Assembly: GCA_028551475.1 (NCBI GenBank)
Contig: CM052362.1
Location: 20,442,021 to 20,506,020 of the forward strand
DNA: 64,000 nucleotides
Direction: 5' to 3'
DNA from: Casuarina equisetifolia
Lineage: Eukaryota; Streptophyta; Magnoliopsida; Fagales; Casuarinaceae
Under the pieces are notes generated by a model. The model saw nothing but the letters and a program-made list of their open reading frames with translations, ran no database searches and had not been told where the DNA came from. Shown here in pieces: positions 39,501 to 52,528 of the stretch. Made by a program: the position numbers and the translations under genes. Every line of letters starts with the position of its first letter. Position 1 is the first letter of the stretch.

Positions 39501-42500
39501 TGCCCTACTCTAATCTTTTCGCGTAGCTTAGGTGACTGATAATTGCTTCAAAGTTTAGAGGACGAGGATTAAGAAGTGGGCCTAGAGCATGATAAATGAG
39601 GTCTGTATCTTCTCATTAATCCTAGCTTAGACAATAATGCTTAGGTTGAACCCGGTTTTGGTTGTAGTTTAGTCAAACGTCAAGCTTTTATTATGGAGTT
39701 CTGCAAAAGATATGTACATATCAAAGAAGACACAACCTGCATGTTCACGTGGAACCACCTCCACATATGCTGACAAGGTTACCAACCCTCTCATGGATTC
39801 CTTTCCTTGTACATTGAAGATTGCTCATATTTGTGCATCTTCATCAACCCTCCCGGCCTACTACTTTTCTTTCCTTGTACGGAGATCTGTACATAGACAG
39901 AGGTTTGAACGAATGTATATCATCATTGAAATACAACTAAAACAGTTTTACAATTTTTCGTTCTTTCGGGCAATTTCCGGCGAAGTCCTGTCATCTTCTC
40001 AGGCGACCAATTCTTTCAGTATACAGTAATCCGTACAGATCACATTTTTTACACTACAGATTTGATAGAACGTCACTGCTTGCACCAAAAGAAGCCCGGA
40101 AAGTCATAACTCATAAATGAAGAATAATGCCTGGGAACGCTAAATCTAGTTTAATGGTTCCTCCTTCCCCATAAAAAAAACATCGCGCATGAACCTTTTT
40201 ATGCGACTGCATTAACTATTTATAATTCAAAGGCCAAGGCGACCCATTTCGTTTATATTCAAAATGCATGTATTGCTTTTACTAATTAATTATACACGAA
40301 GAATCTTCAACGGGCTTGATAATTCAGGTTCAAACAGTAGGACAAGACTACCGCAAAGAAGATCGTGCCCACGAGTGGAGCGGGCATGGTCCCTAAGCTC
40401 AGGTTCGTTTTATTATAAAAATAATAGCTAATTCCAGTTCCACGTAGTTCACTACTTTCAGGCTTGTCTCTACAGAAGAACAAGGCGCCGAGGCTGAAAT
40501 AGCACAAGCTCAGGTCTTCAACTTGTGCATATTTTTCTGCAGATTTGTACGTGGCGAACTGTCAAGATCTCACTTCACTGGGTGGGAAGTGGTCACTGAG
40601 CTGGACTTGTCTGATAAGTACGATTGATTAGTCTTGATTAGTCTTCTAATCATGTTTGGAATCGTTGTTAACAACTGATAAGCGTACAAGACGCTGTGAC
40701 AGCTTAAGCCAGTCAGACTTCATGTGAAAGGGTCTTACGCGGTCCGTTCCTTTTTGCAGACAGGTTAGGCCGTTCATTTGTGCCATATTTGGGTTCTGAT
40801 TAAGTAAATGTAGGCAAACTAAGCCACTTTACAGGTGATTGCCATGATCGAATACGTACTGTCTCGGTTTTTCTCAACATTCATACGGAGTTCTTACTTT
40901 TGGGGTTGGCACATATAAATGTCTTATAGTAGATTCTAACAAAAAAGGCATACCTAAAGGCCCTTTCAACGAAAGGCAATAAAGAAAGTGTTTTTTCTCC
41001 AACAAATCTCTCCAACACCCGCTGTTTGAGGCTTTTCGAATTCAAACCAGTCATCCCAACCAAACCCATTAATCTCCAATCTCCAAAGAAGTTGAGGCCA
41101 AACATATAAAATAATACAGCATGTCTCAAACAGACCCCGCATTTTGAGGCAAAAAAAAGAAGTGGCATTCTTATCGATCTTACGCCCTCATTTTCAGAGC
41201 TTTGTGGATTCCAAACCAATTAGCGAAAAGGTTTTAATGCACAAATCCATTGCCCATTCAAGTAACTCTGCATTATTCACCCGATATGCTTAAAATAGCT
41301 CCTTTTCCGAATGGGGCCACATCACCCCCACATGAGGAAGGACGTGAACGGCGCCGGTCAGCGGTTGTCAGACAATGTAGTACCACTTGGTTGGACCGAA
41401 TGAACCGATCAGCCTCGGTCACGGAGTCTCGGGACAGAGCCCCTTAGAGGCGAGTTAATGCACCGAGATGCCTTCCCAAAACCATTACCGTTGGATATTC
41501 TTAAATATATGGATAAATTATTTTACACTGGACAGATTGGAGACAGACCAAGAGATAATACTCAGAAAGACATTTATCAATGTTTTCAAATACCCTCAAT
41601 CGCAGCTGGTCTTAAAAAGGTGGCAATACTTTATTCTTTGCACTAAATCTTAGTAAATGCTCGAAGAACACCGGTATCTCACGGTATGACTACGTCCAAA
41701 TGCTTCTCTCTGAACACCTTAGCCCATGATGAGCGCACTTCCTCTCTTAAATTAGTTGTTGTTCGGTATCTCAAACACGAAAGAAAACACGAACATGAGC
41801 AAAAAGTAACATACGTGCACATCATTCTTTTTTTTTCTTTCTCTCTTAATGCGCTCATTTCACCACCACATGAAACCCTACAGGTGGAAGCTTATGATAC
41901 AGTAAGTGCGTAACATATGTTGCTTCTGCAGAGTGTAAGTCCGATACCAGAGGAAAAAGGAAAAGCGAAAGGAACAGATACCAGTGTTTTCCGGCATGTT
42001 AAAACTGATCTTCGTATGTTTCACAGTTCCTTGGTTAAGAATCGGGGGCTTCCAGAGAACCCAGTTTTAAACACCATGTACAATTGCGGAAGAAGCATGT
42101 TCCTGCAAAACCTAACTTTTCCGTTTTAGGCAAAGGGCTTAAAATGGAAATGCCAACGCTGGTATCCTCCAAATAATTTATAGATATTTCAACGATGAAA
42201 GGGATCAACAAGAGATTTTTCATTTAAAATAATGTCTCTTTCCTTCCATTTAGAGTCATAGCGTGGGGGAGAGAGAGAGAGTGAAACCAACATCTCTTGC
42301 TTCAAAGAGAAGATTGGGCGTAGTTTCTCAAGGAGGATCATATACTACTGTATACTTTTTTTCCTTATTATAATCGATTTATCTTGTTGCCTTCATAAAA
42401 GTCCGAGCTCACAGTCATCGGTGTTCTAGCACATTCGAAGAATACCGCAGTAATAAAGCTTCAAATTCGAGTGCGAGGTGGCTCTTCTTTTGAGAACAGA

Positions 42501-44491
42501 TCTTGCTTACTATTTTATGCTCCAGTGATTAATACGGGGCTTGCTTCTCAGCCCAAAAACAACAAGATATTTTCTCCCATGTCTTATTTAGAACCTTAAG
42601 ACAAGCTATTGGTCTGTGTTTATTGTTTTCATCGAAGCTTTCTCGAAATTATGTAGTGATTTCTACTGAAATTTGGCTTTACCCTGCATGTTGAGCATCA
42701 GAACAGTGATGGTTTGATGATTTTAAAGTCAAATATCAGAATGTTTACAGATCCTGAGCTCTAAGAACTAAATAAATTCATTGAAATGACCGATAAGTTG
42801 ATTCCGAGATTTCTGACATCAGTTATATGCAATGATTCGTGTAATTAAAAGCAAATTCGGATAAATTCTTGACAACACACAAATATGGGTGGTTCAATGG
42901 AAGGAAAAAAAACAAGAGAAATTACAAAACATTACCATTAGAGGATTCTATTACAGCGAAGAACATGGAATATAATATCTATAATACCTGCAGATTCTTC
43001 TCTCCGAACTTTTTGGCACAACATTGTAAAATATAGTTGTTAAAAGTTTGAAATAAAATCATGCGCAACTAGTTGGTTGGAGCTTTGTTTGGCATGCAAA
43101 CGATTTCTGAACAATACCACCTAATATCCGTGGGCTGCTCAGGCTTCGTTAATTTTAAACTGTTGCCTCTATCGTCGTCCCAATAGTTGCTCTCAAACTG
43201 TTGCCATTTTTAACTGAACAAATGAAACAAAAATATTTTATGTAAAGGAAGACGATATAGCTGTTTATGGCTTTCTGTCCATGCATCCATGAATAAAGGG
43301 TTCTTTTTTCTTTTTTTGTCTGTTTGCTGTATTTATGGCAACTTTAGTATCTCACAACTAATTAATCATGTTCATTATTACGGTTCCTATTATATTAAAA
43401 AGATGGAATAAAATAGCAGTAGTAAACATGTGGCGGTTTGGGAATTACATCGTGAATGTGACATATAATCAGGACCACATAATATGCAAAATTTCTTTTT
43501 TCTTTTCATCTACTTGCTCTACTTGTCTTAATTCTTCATACTGCTAAGATTTAAATACTTTTTTTTTCGCTGCAGAATCATATAATAATAGAGGATTCCA
43601 CCTAAATCAAAATTTAAAATTAAAGAAAAAAAATGATTGCCATGAAGTTTTTTGAGATTCTTATTTCGATGCACCATATGAGCAGAACCATGCTATATAA
43701 TTTATGCAGGTCCGTTTTCTGGTTATCTATTTCCTCCCCTTCCCTTACTACCAATTTGTAAGAAGCATGACGATCCCTATCATTGCTCTTCAATATCATT
43801 TTGAAGGTTTTGGTTTACAACTGGACCGCTAAGTTTGTGTTTGCCATCTGCATTGAAGTTTGCTACCTTTCATCACCAAACTCCAAGACCCTTAACATCA
43901 ATACTTAACCATGTGGGCATGACTAGAACAGTGTTGCAGACAGAGAAGAGAAAGTGCAGTAGAAAAGGAGAACGAGATAGAGAGAGAAGTATACGATAGG
44001 ATATGAATGAAGGTTGGCAGCACAGTGATGCTCCAGCTCCAGCTTCTCGTTTACTGTTGAGACGCAAGGAGAAAGATCGGCCGGTTTCACTCAAACCGAG
44101 AGCATCTAGAGCTCAGGGCTTTGCATAAATTAAAGTATATGGATGATTTTGGGGTGTGACTGCAGAGTAAAGAATCGAGCAAGTATCTTGGACTTGATGC
44201 TCATTGACTTATCCCTACAAAGCTTTCAGCAAACCACCAACTATATGTTACAAAAAAACAAGCAGAAATTTAGCGATGGAGGAAAGACAGAAGCACCAAA
44301 ATCGTTCGACCTTTCATTTATATATTCAGCTCGTAGAACACTCGGACGCACACCTCCCGCTGCTTTGTCGAATTTGGTGTACTTCCTGAGCTGTCTTTTG
44401 TAGAGTGCTTCACTTGGCCCAATCCCTCGGTGGGCCACCGTCCAAGGAGCTGCCGCAGCGTAATCGTGATTTGGCCTCTGCTTAACCATAA

Positions 44492-44494
<3 letters not shown>

Positions 44495-44535
<41 letters not shown>
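44495..44535. repeat. (CT)n microsatellite
   Basis: A pure CT run of 41 bases. It creates an artificial Arg-Glu stretch at the start of an open frame on the minus strand. Confidence 0.95.
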
Positions 44536-44537
<2 letters not shown>

Positions 44538-46978
44538 GGATAAACGTTGTGCAGAATCAACCCCCCACGCCTGGAAACAAATAACAAATCATTCTAATAA
44601 TATCTACCAAGTGGACTATGTACTCAACCGATTTTGATCCTTAGTTTGACCGTTTTATTGACAACGACAGTTCCTTTTTTACGAGGATTTTTGTCACTAA
44701 GCTTTAGCTCTATTACCCTCTTGTCTCCACACGGGTTTATTAACCGCGGGCTGAGCTTAAACAGAGGCAACTTATCGTTGGTTTTCTCGGAGAGAAACTT
44801 GTAAAGATCCTCAAAAGTATCCTAGTTAAAAATGTAGGTACCGTGGTCGTCCCAACAAAATCTGACACATTAAATAGGTACGTCGTTTCTTTTTCTGAGT
44901 AGCAGAAGCAAGGATTCATCTTCTCTTTCTTCCAATTCGGGTTGTGGTAGTCCAGGCAATAAATTACTCAAAATGCAGATGGGAGGTTCACATGAGTCTG
45001 AGTTTTCTGCTCCACAAAGCCCCAGAGAAATGTTCTGAGAATTCATCTGAATAACAAGATGGTAAAAGACATAATCATGTGAGACCCCCGCCACATAATT
45101 AGCTCCATAGCCCTTGTGCTTTTACGTGCAGGCGTGCTAGAATTTGGCTACATATCTCTCCGCGTGAAATGCTTGTATCGGTTCAAACACATATATCTAA
45201 ATGCATACAGGCGGTATGTAAATCAAAATCCATGGTTTTTCCACATCTACCAAATGTTTACGTAATTGTGATTGCGAGAGCAGAACAACCAATGGAGAGT
45301 TTATGCATGGCTGGAGATATGAACGCCAGGCCATACAGCAAAACACTATTTGTTTAGAGCTTTTTCTTGAATTTTAAAACTCAATATAAACAACCCCGTC
45401 GGCTTCTTTGTTTGATGCAGCGTTCGATTATTTCAAATTTCAAGCTTATGCATTTATTTATTAACAATGACGCTCGGCCTCCTCCATCACTCTCCCACAT
45501 ACTCAGCTTCTCGAGCTCCTTAAAAAACAACAATTACTTTTAAATCCAAAGCAAGGTACCGTGCTGTCTTCGTTGTTGTAAGCAAGAAACCATCGAAACT
45601 CATGTTTTTCCTTTTGGAACTTCCTCAGTTTTTGGACAACCAAAAACATGGGATCGCCGGTTCCTTTTGGAACTTCGTTGTTGCAGTCACGGACCTCGAA
45701 TCATCGTGTCTTCAGAGCTCAGAGATGTATACAAATTACTGTTCAAGCAGCAATGTCTACCGGTATACGATTAACGTACGGCTTGTCTAACTACCATCAT
45801 TTGCCACGAGGATCATCATGAGGTCTGTTTGCCATTAAAAGGTAACTAACAATTTCACTGAAGTCGGTGGAATGACCGTTAGGTGTGAAGCAGTAAATTT
45901 TACAGATCTCACGCGCCAGTTTAAGACGTGAATTCACTTGACTTTTTTAATTTATGAACAAAAAAAAAAATAGAAGAGGTACATAATTTCATGTTAAAAA
46001 TGAATATTAAAATACTTTTATGTTTGCATGGGAGGATTAAATAAATTTAGTACGCAATACCGTTATGGTCATTCTTCAAAGCACAAGGTAAGTAAGCATT
46101 GTAGTTTGATTTTCTCTTCTCATTTTTGACCAATCAGACATGATTAGTTCCACTTAATTTATGTTACTTTATTTTCCGTTGCATGGAACGAGGAGCACGT
46201 AAGGCACGGGCTGGCAGAGCGCGTGTAACTGAGGCACCTCGGTTGTGGGAACAAAGAGAACAGAAATAACCGGGAGACGTACAAAACCGAATTGTAAATG
46301 GCGGCGAAATCTAGGCTGCCCGCCACGTTAGTTCTAGCTGTGAAAAGGTAAATATAAAAAGATAAAAAAAAAAAGGGGAAATCTAATCAAAATTGAAATA
46401 ACTTTTTTAACCCACTGGGCCAGCAGGATATGAATTATCCGCACATATGGAATGCCCAGAGTATCCTTCCATAACAGCGAAAACTACACAATCAACCACC
46501 AACTCTCTCAAAGTAATTAGTGGAACCGCTAAGGGAACAAACAGTAATTAAGGCCGGTCAGGCTTTTGATTGGTCAGACACTAATTTGACCGATTATAAT
46601 TTTGACAGAGCGGGTATCCTGGGCCTCACGTGGCCGGCATCACAGTGTTCAAGAGACGCCATGTGCGGACTCAGCACCGTCGGATACAATTCCATCGGAT
46701 ATGATCTCTCTGTGGGACCCCACCGTGAAAAACGTGTCACGATCCCGAGCCATCATTGGGATGCGGCGGTCCGCGTAGTGGGTTTAATAGCCTCCCCCGG
46801 AATCTTTGGCCCGATCCACCGGCCCTTTGAAAGGACCTACCCCCTGTCATCCATCCTTTTCCTTTTAACCTGAGGGTTAAAAATATATTTTCTCGGAAGA
46901 CCGGAAAATAATAAAGTATTTGGATTCGAAAATAAATATTTAAATCAAAGGGGTTGGCAATTTCGGCTGTTGGGATCC

Positions 46979-46985
46979 TATAAAA
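46979..46985 (+). promoter_or_regulatory. Candidate TATA box (distal) for the CRF-type gene
   Basis: TATAAAA lies 669 bases before the start codon. It is one of two candidates; if used, the leader would be about 640 bases. Confidence 0.4.
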
Positions 46986-47291
46986 CTCCGATTTCAGTGT
47001 TTCGGGTTCCACCGCAACTGAACTTCTTTCCTCGCTTGCTTTGGTTTTAGCTTCCTTTGCTTTCCCATACATCATCTATCCCACTGCCACTGCTATTACT
47101 CCCGTCAACGAATAAGCATTTCTTGTACACACTTTCTTGCTTGCTCTCCCTGTTCATCTGGTTTCTGGTTTCTGGTTTCTGATTTCGGATTCCTTGCTCC
47201 AACAAGGAGCGGAGATCTTAGGCGGTGATTTGATCTTCCACATAGCTTTTCCTCAAACGGTGCTTAACAAAACAAAGTTCTGGGTTCTTTC

Positions 47292-47300
47292 TATATAAAA
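47292..47300 (+). promoter_or_regulatory. Candidate TATA box (proximal) for the CRF-type gene
   Basis: TATATAAAA lies 356 bases before the start codon and would give a leader of about 320 bases containing the two upstream ORFs. Confidence 0.45.
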
Positions 47301-47462
47301 GCTAGGTGAATCAAGTCTCATATTTTCTTGCCTTTTCAGTCTGGTTCAGTCCCCTTTTAGAGCCTATATTGTCTTCTGAGAAGTATTTATTATCTCCTTT
47401 GTGAGGCGCCTTGTTTTCCTCCTTGTCAAAGCCTCTTCGTTTTTTCCTCTTGCCTCTGTCCT

Positions 47463-47543
47463 ATGCCTCGAGAAACTCTTGATGCTTTGGAGATTGAAAT
47501 CCGAGTTTTTGATACTTTTGTTTTGAACTCCACCTTTTTGTAG
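47463..47543 (+). CDS. Upstream ORF (26 codons) in the CRF leader
   Basis: An ATG-started frame (MPRETLDALEIEIRVFDTF...) ends at TAG 47541-47543, 104 bases before the CRF start codon. A second ATG at 47482 opens a 14-residue frame inside it, ending at 47526. If the leader includes them they would be expected to reduce translation of the CRF protein. There is no evidence of conservation from this sequence alone. Confidence 0.4.
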   Translation: MPRETLDALEIEIRVFDTFVLNSTFL

Positions 47544-47647
47544 TCAGCTGTGTCTCTCCCGACTTCTTCTTCACGGTTTTCTCGCTTTCCTGGACCTGTT
47601 TGTTCTCTTTTACCTTCGGAACAATCTGATAGGAGTTAGAGATAAAC

Positions 47648-48739
47648 ATGGACCAAGACCCAAGTTTTCTATGCCCGATCAAATATACAGAGCATCGAAG
47701 CTCCACTAGAAAGCTAGCAAAGCCAAGAAGGCCACAAGTAGAGCAAAACACGCCGAGGGTCGTACGGATATCCGTGACGGACCCGGACGCGACCGACTCG
47801 TCCAGCGACGAGGACGACAGCCTCTCCTTCTTCGGCCGCCGGCGAGTGAAGCGGTACGTGGAAGAGATCAACATCGAGATGAGCTCCAAAACAAGCGCGT
47901 TACCCAACCCCAAGAAAAGACCCCCCGGAGAGACCCTCCCATCTCGCCGGAGGCCACAGAAAGCGGTTCCGGCGAACGGTAGGAAGTTCCGGGGTGTACG
48001 ACAACGGCCGTGGGGCAAGTGGGCGGCCGAGATTCGAGATCCGGCGAGACGTGTGCGGCTGTGGTTGGGTACTTATGACACTGCTGAAGAAGCCGCCATG
48101 GTTTATGACAACGCGGCGATAAAGCTCAGAGGCCCCGACGCTTTGACCAACTTTGTCACTCACCCGAAGGAGAAGCCCGACGCGAATGCAGCCTCGGTTT
48201 CGGGTTACGATTCAGGCGAGGAGTCTCACTCTCACTCTCACACTCTCTCTTCCCCAACCTCAGTTCTACGGTATAGAAGTCATTCTATCGAAGAAGAAGC
48301 AGCCCAACCGATTAGACAAGAGAAACAAGACCAACAAGACCAACAAGACCACCACATAAAACTGGAGGAAGAACAGGTGGCGGAGGTTGAGCAACAGAAA
48401 CCTGCTGTCGAGAATGTTGTCCGAGAATGTCAAGCTGAGACCAGTATCCCCGATGATTCGAGTGGTGATTATTTACCGGGTGACTTGCCGTGCCTCGATG
48501 ACATTTTCAATTTCCCAGGCCCGGACACGCAGACACTTTCGGAGTTATTCTCCGGACCGACGATGCTTTTCGACGAGCCGATACCGGCGGATATATTCCA
48601 GCAGGACTTCGGCCTCCTGTTCAATGACAACACATTCGAAGGCTTCGGATCCATGTCCTCGTCATCGTCGATGATGAACCAAGGAGAAGACTATTTCCAA
48701 GACATATTATGTAGTTCGGACCCTCTCGTGGTCCTCTGA
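47648..48739 (+). CDS. CRF3: AP2/ERF transcription factor, cytokinin response factor (CRF) type
   Basis: An intronless gene of 363 residues. The N-terminal CRF domain is seen as [10 protein letters not shown] (14-23) and [19 protein letters not shown] (37-55). One AP2 domain (about 113-170) reads [20 protein letters not shown] and then [20 protein letters not shown]; the EIRDP...[11 protein letters not shown] pattern is ERF type (group VI), which binds GCC-box-like DNA. SPTSVL (202-207) is the CRF-type putative MAPK phosphorylation motif. A His/Ser tract and a Gln-Asp repeat ([10 protein letters not shown]) follow, then acidic C-terminal stretches suited to activation. CRFs act in the nucleus downstream of cytokinin phosphorelays. 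A long leader with uORFs precedes the ATG. CRF3 and CRF4 are close paralogues; the symbol leans on gene order. Confidence 0.93.
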   Translation: MDQDPSFLCPIKYTEHRSSTRKLAKPRRPQVEQNTPRVVRISVTDPDATDSSSDEDDSLSFFGRRRVKRYVEEINIEMSSKTSALPNPKKRPPGETLPSRRRPQKAVPANGRKFRGVRQRPWGKWAAEIRDPARRVRLWLGTYDTAEEAAMVYDNAAIKLRGPDALTNFVTHPKEKPDANAASVSGYDSGEESHSHSHTLSSPTSVLRYRSHSIEEEAAQPIRQEKQDQQDQQDHHIKLEEEQVAEVEQQKPAVENVVRECQAETSIPDDSSGDYLPGDLPCLDDIFNFPGPDTQTLSELFSGPTMLFDEPIPADIFQQDFGLLFNDNTFEGFGSMSSSSSMMNQGEDYFQDILCSSDPLVVL

Positions 48740-50470
48740 GTAACTAGTAGTCGCTGCAAGTAGCAGCCTTTTGGGGAAGAGTGTTGTTGTCGCCGTTGGC
48801 TTGCCGATTTCTCGGCAGATTTTGTACCGGTTGCAACATAGAATCGGCTAGTTTATTTATTTAATTTAATTTTTTTTTTTTGTTCGTTTTCCTCTATCGT
48901 GGAACAAGAGCCGTTTGTTCATTCAAAAACATCTCCGTTGGAAGCAATGGCGATGCTAGTTCAGTTTAGCAGTCGTTCTTTATGAGGCTTGATACGAGTG
49001 TATAATTATTAATTTTGATGCAATAATGGAAACTTATAGTCTTTTCCCAATATCGATTGCCGGAAATTCTCAGCTATTTGCCGAATCTTTTTCAACTTGA
49101 CTTCACCGTCGATTTTTGTTTGCAATAATGAGATCCAATGCACAGTGGCATTCCCTTTGCCTCCACACGAGCAGGCGCAATCAGCGGCCATGGCCGGTCC
49201 AAGGGGTATGAGTCGTCGATTTCGCTTTTGCTTTTCGCGTCACGAGTGCGGGCTACCTACAAAAGCTTCCTCCCGTTTCCACGGCAGCGGAGAAGTCAAG
49301 TTTTATTATAAAGTGTGAACGCGGTTGAAAGGCGTCGCATTCAGATAGGGAAGGGCTTCTGCTCATTAGCCGGCAATCAGCGTCGCTGATGAGTGTGTTA
49401 TTCCCACGTTGTTAAGCCTATTGTGGGGGCCTAAGCCTTACTTTTATGATCCAAAACACACCCACCAACTGTTTGATTCGTAGTTGCTTCACAAAGTCAG
49501 AAAAACTAGAAAATTCGAAGCCGTTTTAATTGGGTATGAGATTTTTGAGTTCGTTTTGCACGTACAGAATAGCTTGTACTGGCAGCCATTGGGTTACAGA
49601 TTCTGCTGACAGATTGCGACACGGCTTCCAGTCAAGGGGGCGCCGCTAAGCAGGGACAGAGTGGGCTTCTAGTGTAATGTGGAAGGTGCTTTTCATGACC
49701 AGAAAAAATAAGGAAAAAAAAAAAAAGAAAACGAATGTGCTCTTCATGTTATCAAACTTTAAAAGTTGTTCCTCGCACTTCCCTTTCACATTTTGTTCCA
49801 ATTTCACAAGAATCTCGAAAATAAGATACCCCCAAACAAAGTCAATTGCTTATGCTCGTTAACTATGGTCAAAACATAGACAGCCGCGTTGCAACTTGCA
49901 AAAACTGATATTTTTTCTTCGCTATCTTTTCGGGTCCTATTTAATTCATACACAAATTGGCAAAGAAGACCATGTGTTGTAGAAAGGGAAGGGAAGGGTG
50001 AATCGTTTTGTCTTTGGTAAGTTTTTCCTTCCTTCCTTCCTAAGGTTTTGGTTGTTGTATTTAAGCAAAATCTCGATCAATAATACTTAACAATCATGAT
50101 CCCTTTTCTTTAACTCCTTTCCTTTTTTGGGAGGGGAGGACTATGTTTGATGTCATCATGACTTCAAGTGTGTCGATTTTTTGAAACCTTTTTCATGCGG
50201 AAATGGGTGATGAATAATTACGAGACCTGTATATGCATATTGTTTGTGACAGGAAGGAAAGTATCTACTGCGACCATATGCTCTCCATTCTTGCTTGGAC
50301 ACTACTCAAAGAGGCATAGGAAGGACAGGGAAAAGGTCCCATTATTGTGTCTCAAACAAGATAATAATTCCCTTACTTGTGATTTACTATTAAAATACCG
50401 ATGTTACTCCACGCGCTCTCACATGAACACTGAGGTTTAAGGAAACTTATAATTATGTCCTACGAAAAGC

Positions 50471-50473
<3 letters not shown>

Positions 50474-50506
<33 letters not shown>
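50474..50506. repeat. (TA)n microsatellite
   Basis: A pure TA run of 33 bases, likely variable in length. Confidence 0.95.
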
Positions 50507-50508
<2 letters not shown>

Positions 50509-52506
50509 CTTTTGTTTTCTCAATGCTACTGATGCTTCAAGTTTTCGAGTCCGAGGCTCTGATAAAAGTTCACGTGGTAAGTGACCAGACTTTCTTATCT
50601 TCAAACACTAAAATAAAATATTAAAACGGAAGATCAATCAACAAATCTCTGTCTCTTTGTCCCGTTTCCGGGACCTGATGCACGAAAATTTGGACTCATT
50701 TTGGCCTCCAAATTGCTTCTGCAGCACTCATAAGGACTAGACATCAGTACCAGGGAGTGTGTAAATGGGTTGATCATGTGCTTAAAAGTGTCCTTTTCAA
50801 TCAATGCGCTTAATACCGTATGACAACCATAGCAGGAAGACAACATGCCGTGGCAGGAGAGAAAGTTTGTAAGGTGGGCATGGTGAGATGATAAAGAGCT
50901 TGCTCTCTATTTCGGTTAGTGATGGAGGGGTCCTTTTATGGTGGCTGCCGGTTGGTAGATTTTCTAGCGCATTGAAACTTGGGCAACATGGTGTGGCTCG
51001 GGTGTGACCCATCGGCATGTGAAAATCTGTACCGGTAAGCCGCGTTCGACGCTTGGCTTGTGGAAAATGTGGAACGTGTTCTTTCTACTTCTTCTCCTCA
51101 CGCTGGTACCTCCTTTGTGGGGCACTGGAATTGCTTTACATTGAAAGGACAGAAACTCATGGAATGAATTAAATAGACAGTGTTGACGCTTTTCCACACC
51201 CACCCTCCTTTTCCTGTTCCTCACACTGTGCTGAAATTTATTTGAAAAAAAATAACAAAATCAATCTCCTCTATATTTAAAAATGTTATCCAGAAATCCA
51301 GTTACTGTTTTGGGATGTCCATTGATACGGTATTCTTTCGTTAGTAATTGCATTTTCAGCCCCAGTGGAATACAGTGAAATCAGTGAATTTACTGTGGGA
51401 AGCAGAATAAATGCTGGCTGACCAGAACAGCAATCTGCTGGACAACTTGTATGTACCCATAGTACCTATCCTAACCACTTTTAGTCTGAGGCATAGATTT
51501 TCTTTAACATGACAGCGTCTTCAATGTTGAAGAGGGCTTCTTGTGTTTTGGATTAGATTGTTAAGCAAGGAGGACACAGAAGAAGACACACAATAAAAAA
51601 AAAAAAAAAAGGCAACTTATACTAATTAAGAACTCTGGTTTTAGTGACACTGATTTGAATAAATGTGTTTAGAAGGTTACTGAATTTGTCATGGTGATAC
51701 CCACTGGTAATGGAAAGAAATGAAGTCATGGAACGGCGTATGACACTAGGAGCTCCCTGCAGACTTTAAATGCAATTAGTGTCAAGCTTCTCTAGAAAAA
51801 AAGGGCAGCAACAAATCATGGGATGATGATTGCAGAGCAAAGTTGAGAAGTCTGGAAGTATCTCTGTAGTTTAAGGGATTGATTATGCTTATTTTCTGTC
51901 TCGCATTCATGATGTTTCTCTTCACGTGAGATACTAATTAATATAGCTCTTTAATTTGCTTTATGCTTATTAGAATTTCCTCTTCTCTAGATCATGTGCA
52001 GTATCCTAAGGGTAGGTGTGATAATTATCTTGCACTGCTTCTGTTTGGCAAGGACAACTTTCCCAGCTACTGAATTACCTTTTGCACCAGTAGGCTCTCC
52101 AGTACGGAAGGCTTCTTACAAGTTCAGACTGAGATGGTTGCCAAATAAGTGCAAACGGTTCACGTTTCAGCAGCTATGCCAAATACAGAAATTTCTTCCT
52201 TCTGACCAAGGAAACCAATTTTACTCTCTTCATAAAATCTAAAATATAAATTAAAAATTAACAAATACGAAAATATTATTTTTTTTATATTTTCGTTTCT
52301 GATGCATAAATTATTTCTTACTAGGTGATTGCTGTCAAGTGTCCGTTTCCCTTTGTATTTTCTTGCTCTTTGAGCTCCGAACAGCCTTGTTCTTGAACTC
52401 TGTTTGACTTCCTTCTACTATTGTTGATGCAAATGCTACAGGGGATTTAACTGTGTCTCCTTTTATGAACAATAGTAAATAAATGGCGACTGTTTTATGA
52501 AAGAGA

Positions 52507-52528
52507 GGAAGAAGAAGAAGAAGAAGAA
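52507..52528. repeat. (GAA)n microsatellite
   Basis: About seven GAA/AAG units in a row. Confidence 0.9.

Larger units (their letters stand above)
36811..46978. other. Gene-poor spacer of about 10 kb
   Basis: Apart from the repeats listed separately I recognise no gene. Small open stretches such as 37435-37626, 40307-40507, 41250-41447 and 43873-44094 have no known domain, and some lack an ATG. 41320-41460 is locally GC-rich against AT-rich surroundings. The right end should hold distal regulatory sequence of the CRF-type gene. Confidence 0.5.

Noticed and set aside
41930-41960. TGGTATCGGA on the minus strand, resembling a primer-binding site
   Set aside because: It is not preceded by an LTR-like TAACA end, and no repeat partner was found.
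44241-44537. 98-codon minus-strand frame beginning with an Arg-Glu repeat
   Set aside because: The start comes from the CT microsatellite and the rest has no domain; a short real peptide cannot be excluded but is unsupported.
46520-46873. 117-codon open stretch upstream of the CRF gene
   Set aside because: It starts with GTG, has no known domain, and lies upstream of both candidate TATA boxes in promoter sequence.
47461-48018. 185-codon open stretch antisense to the CRF gene
   Set aside because: A mirror of the GC-rich coding strand of the CRF gene; no domain and no independent support.
51750-51775. GGAGCTCCCT resembling part of the miR319/miR159 family
   Set aside because: Only about ten bases match, and no hairpin with a complementary arm was found nearby.
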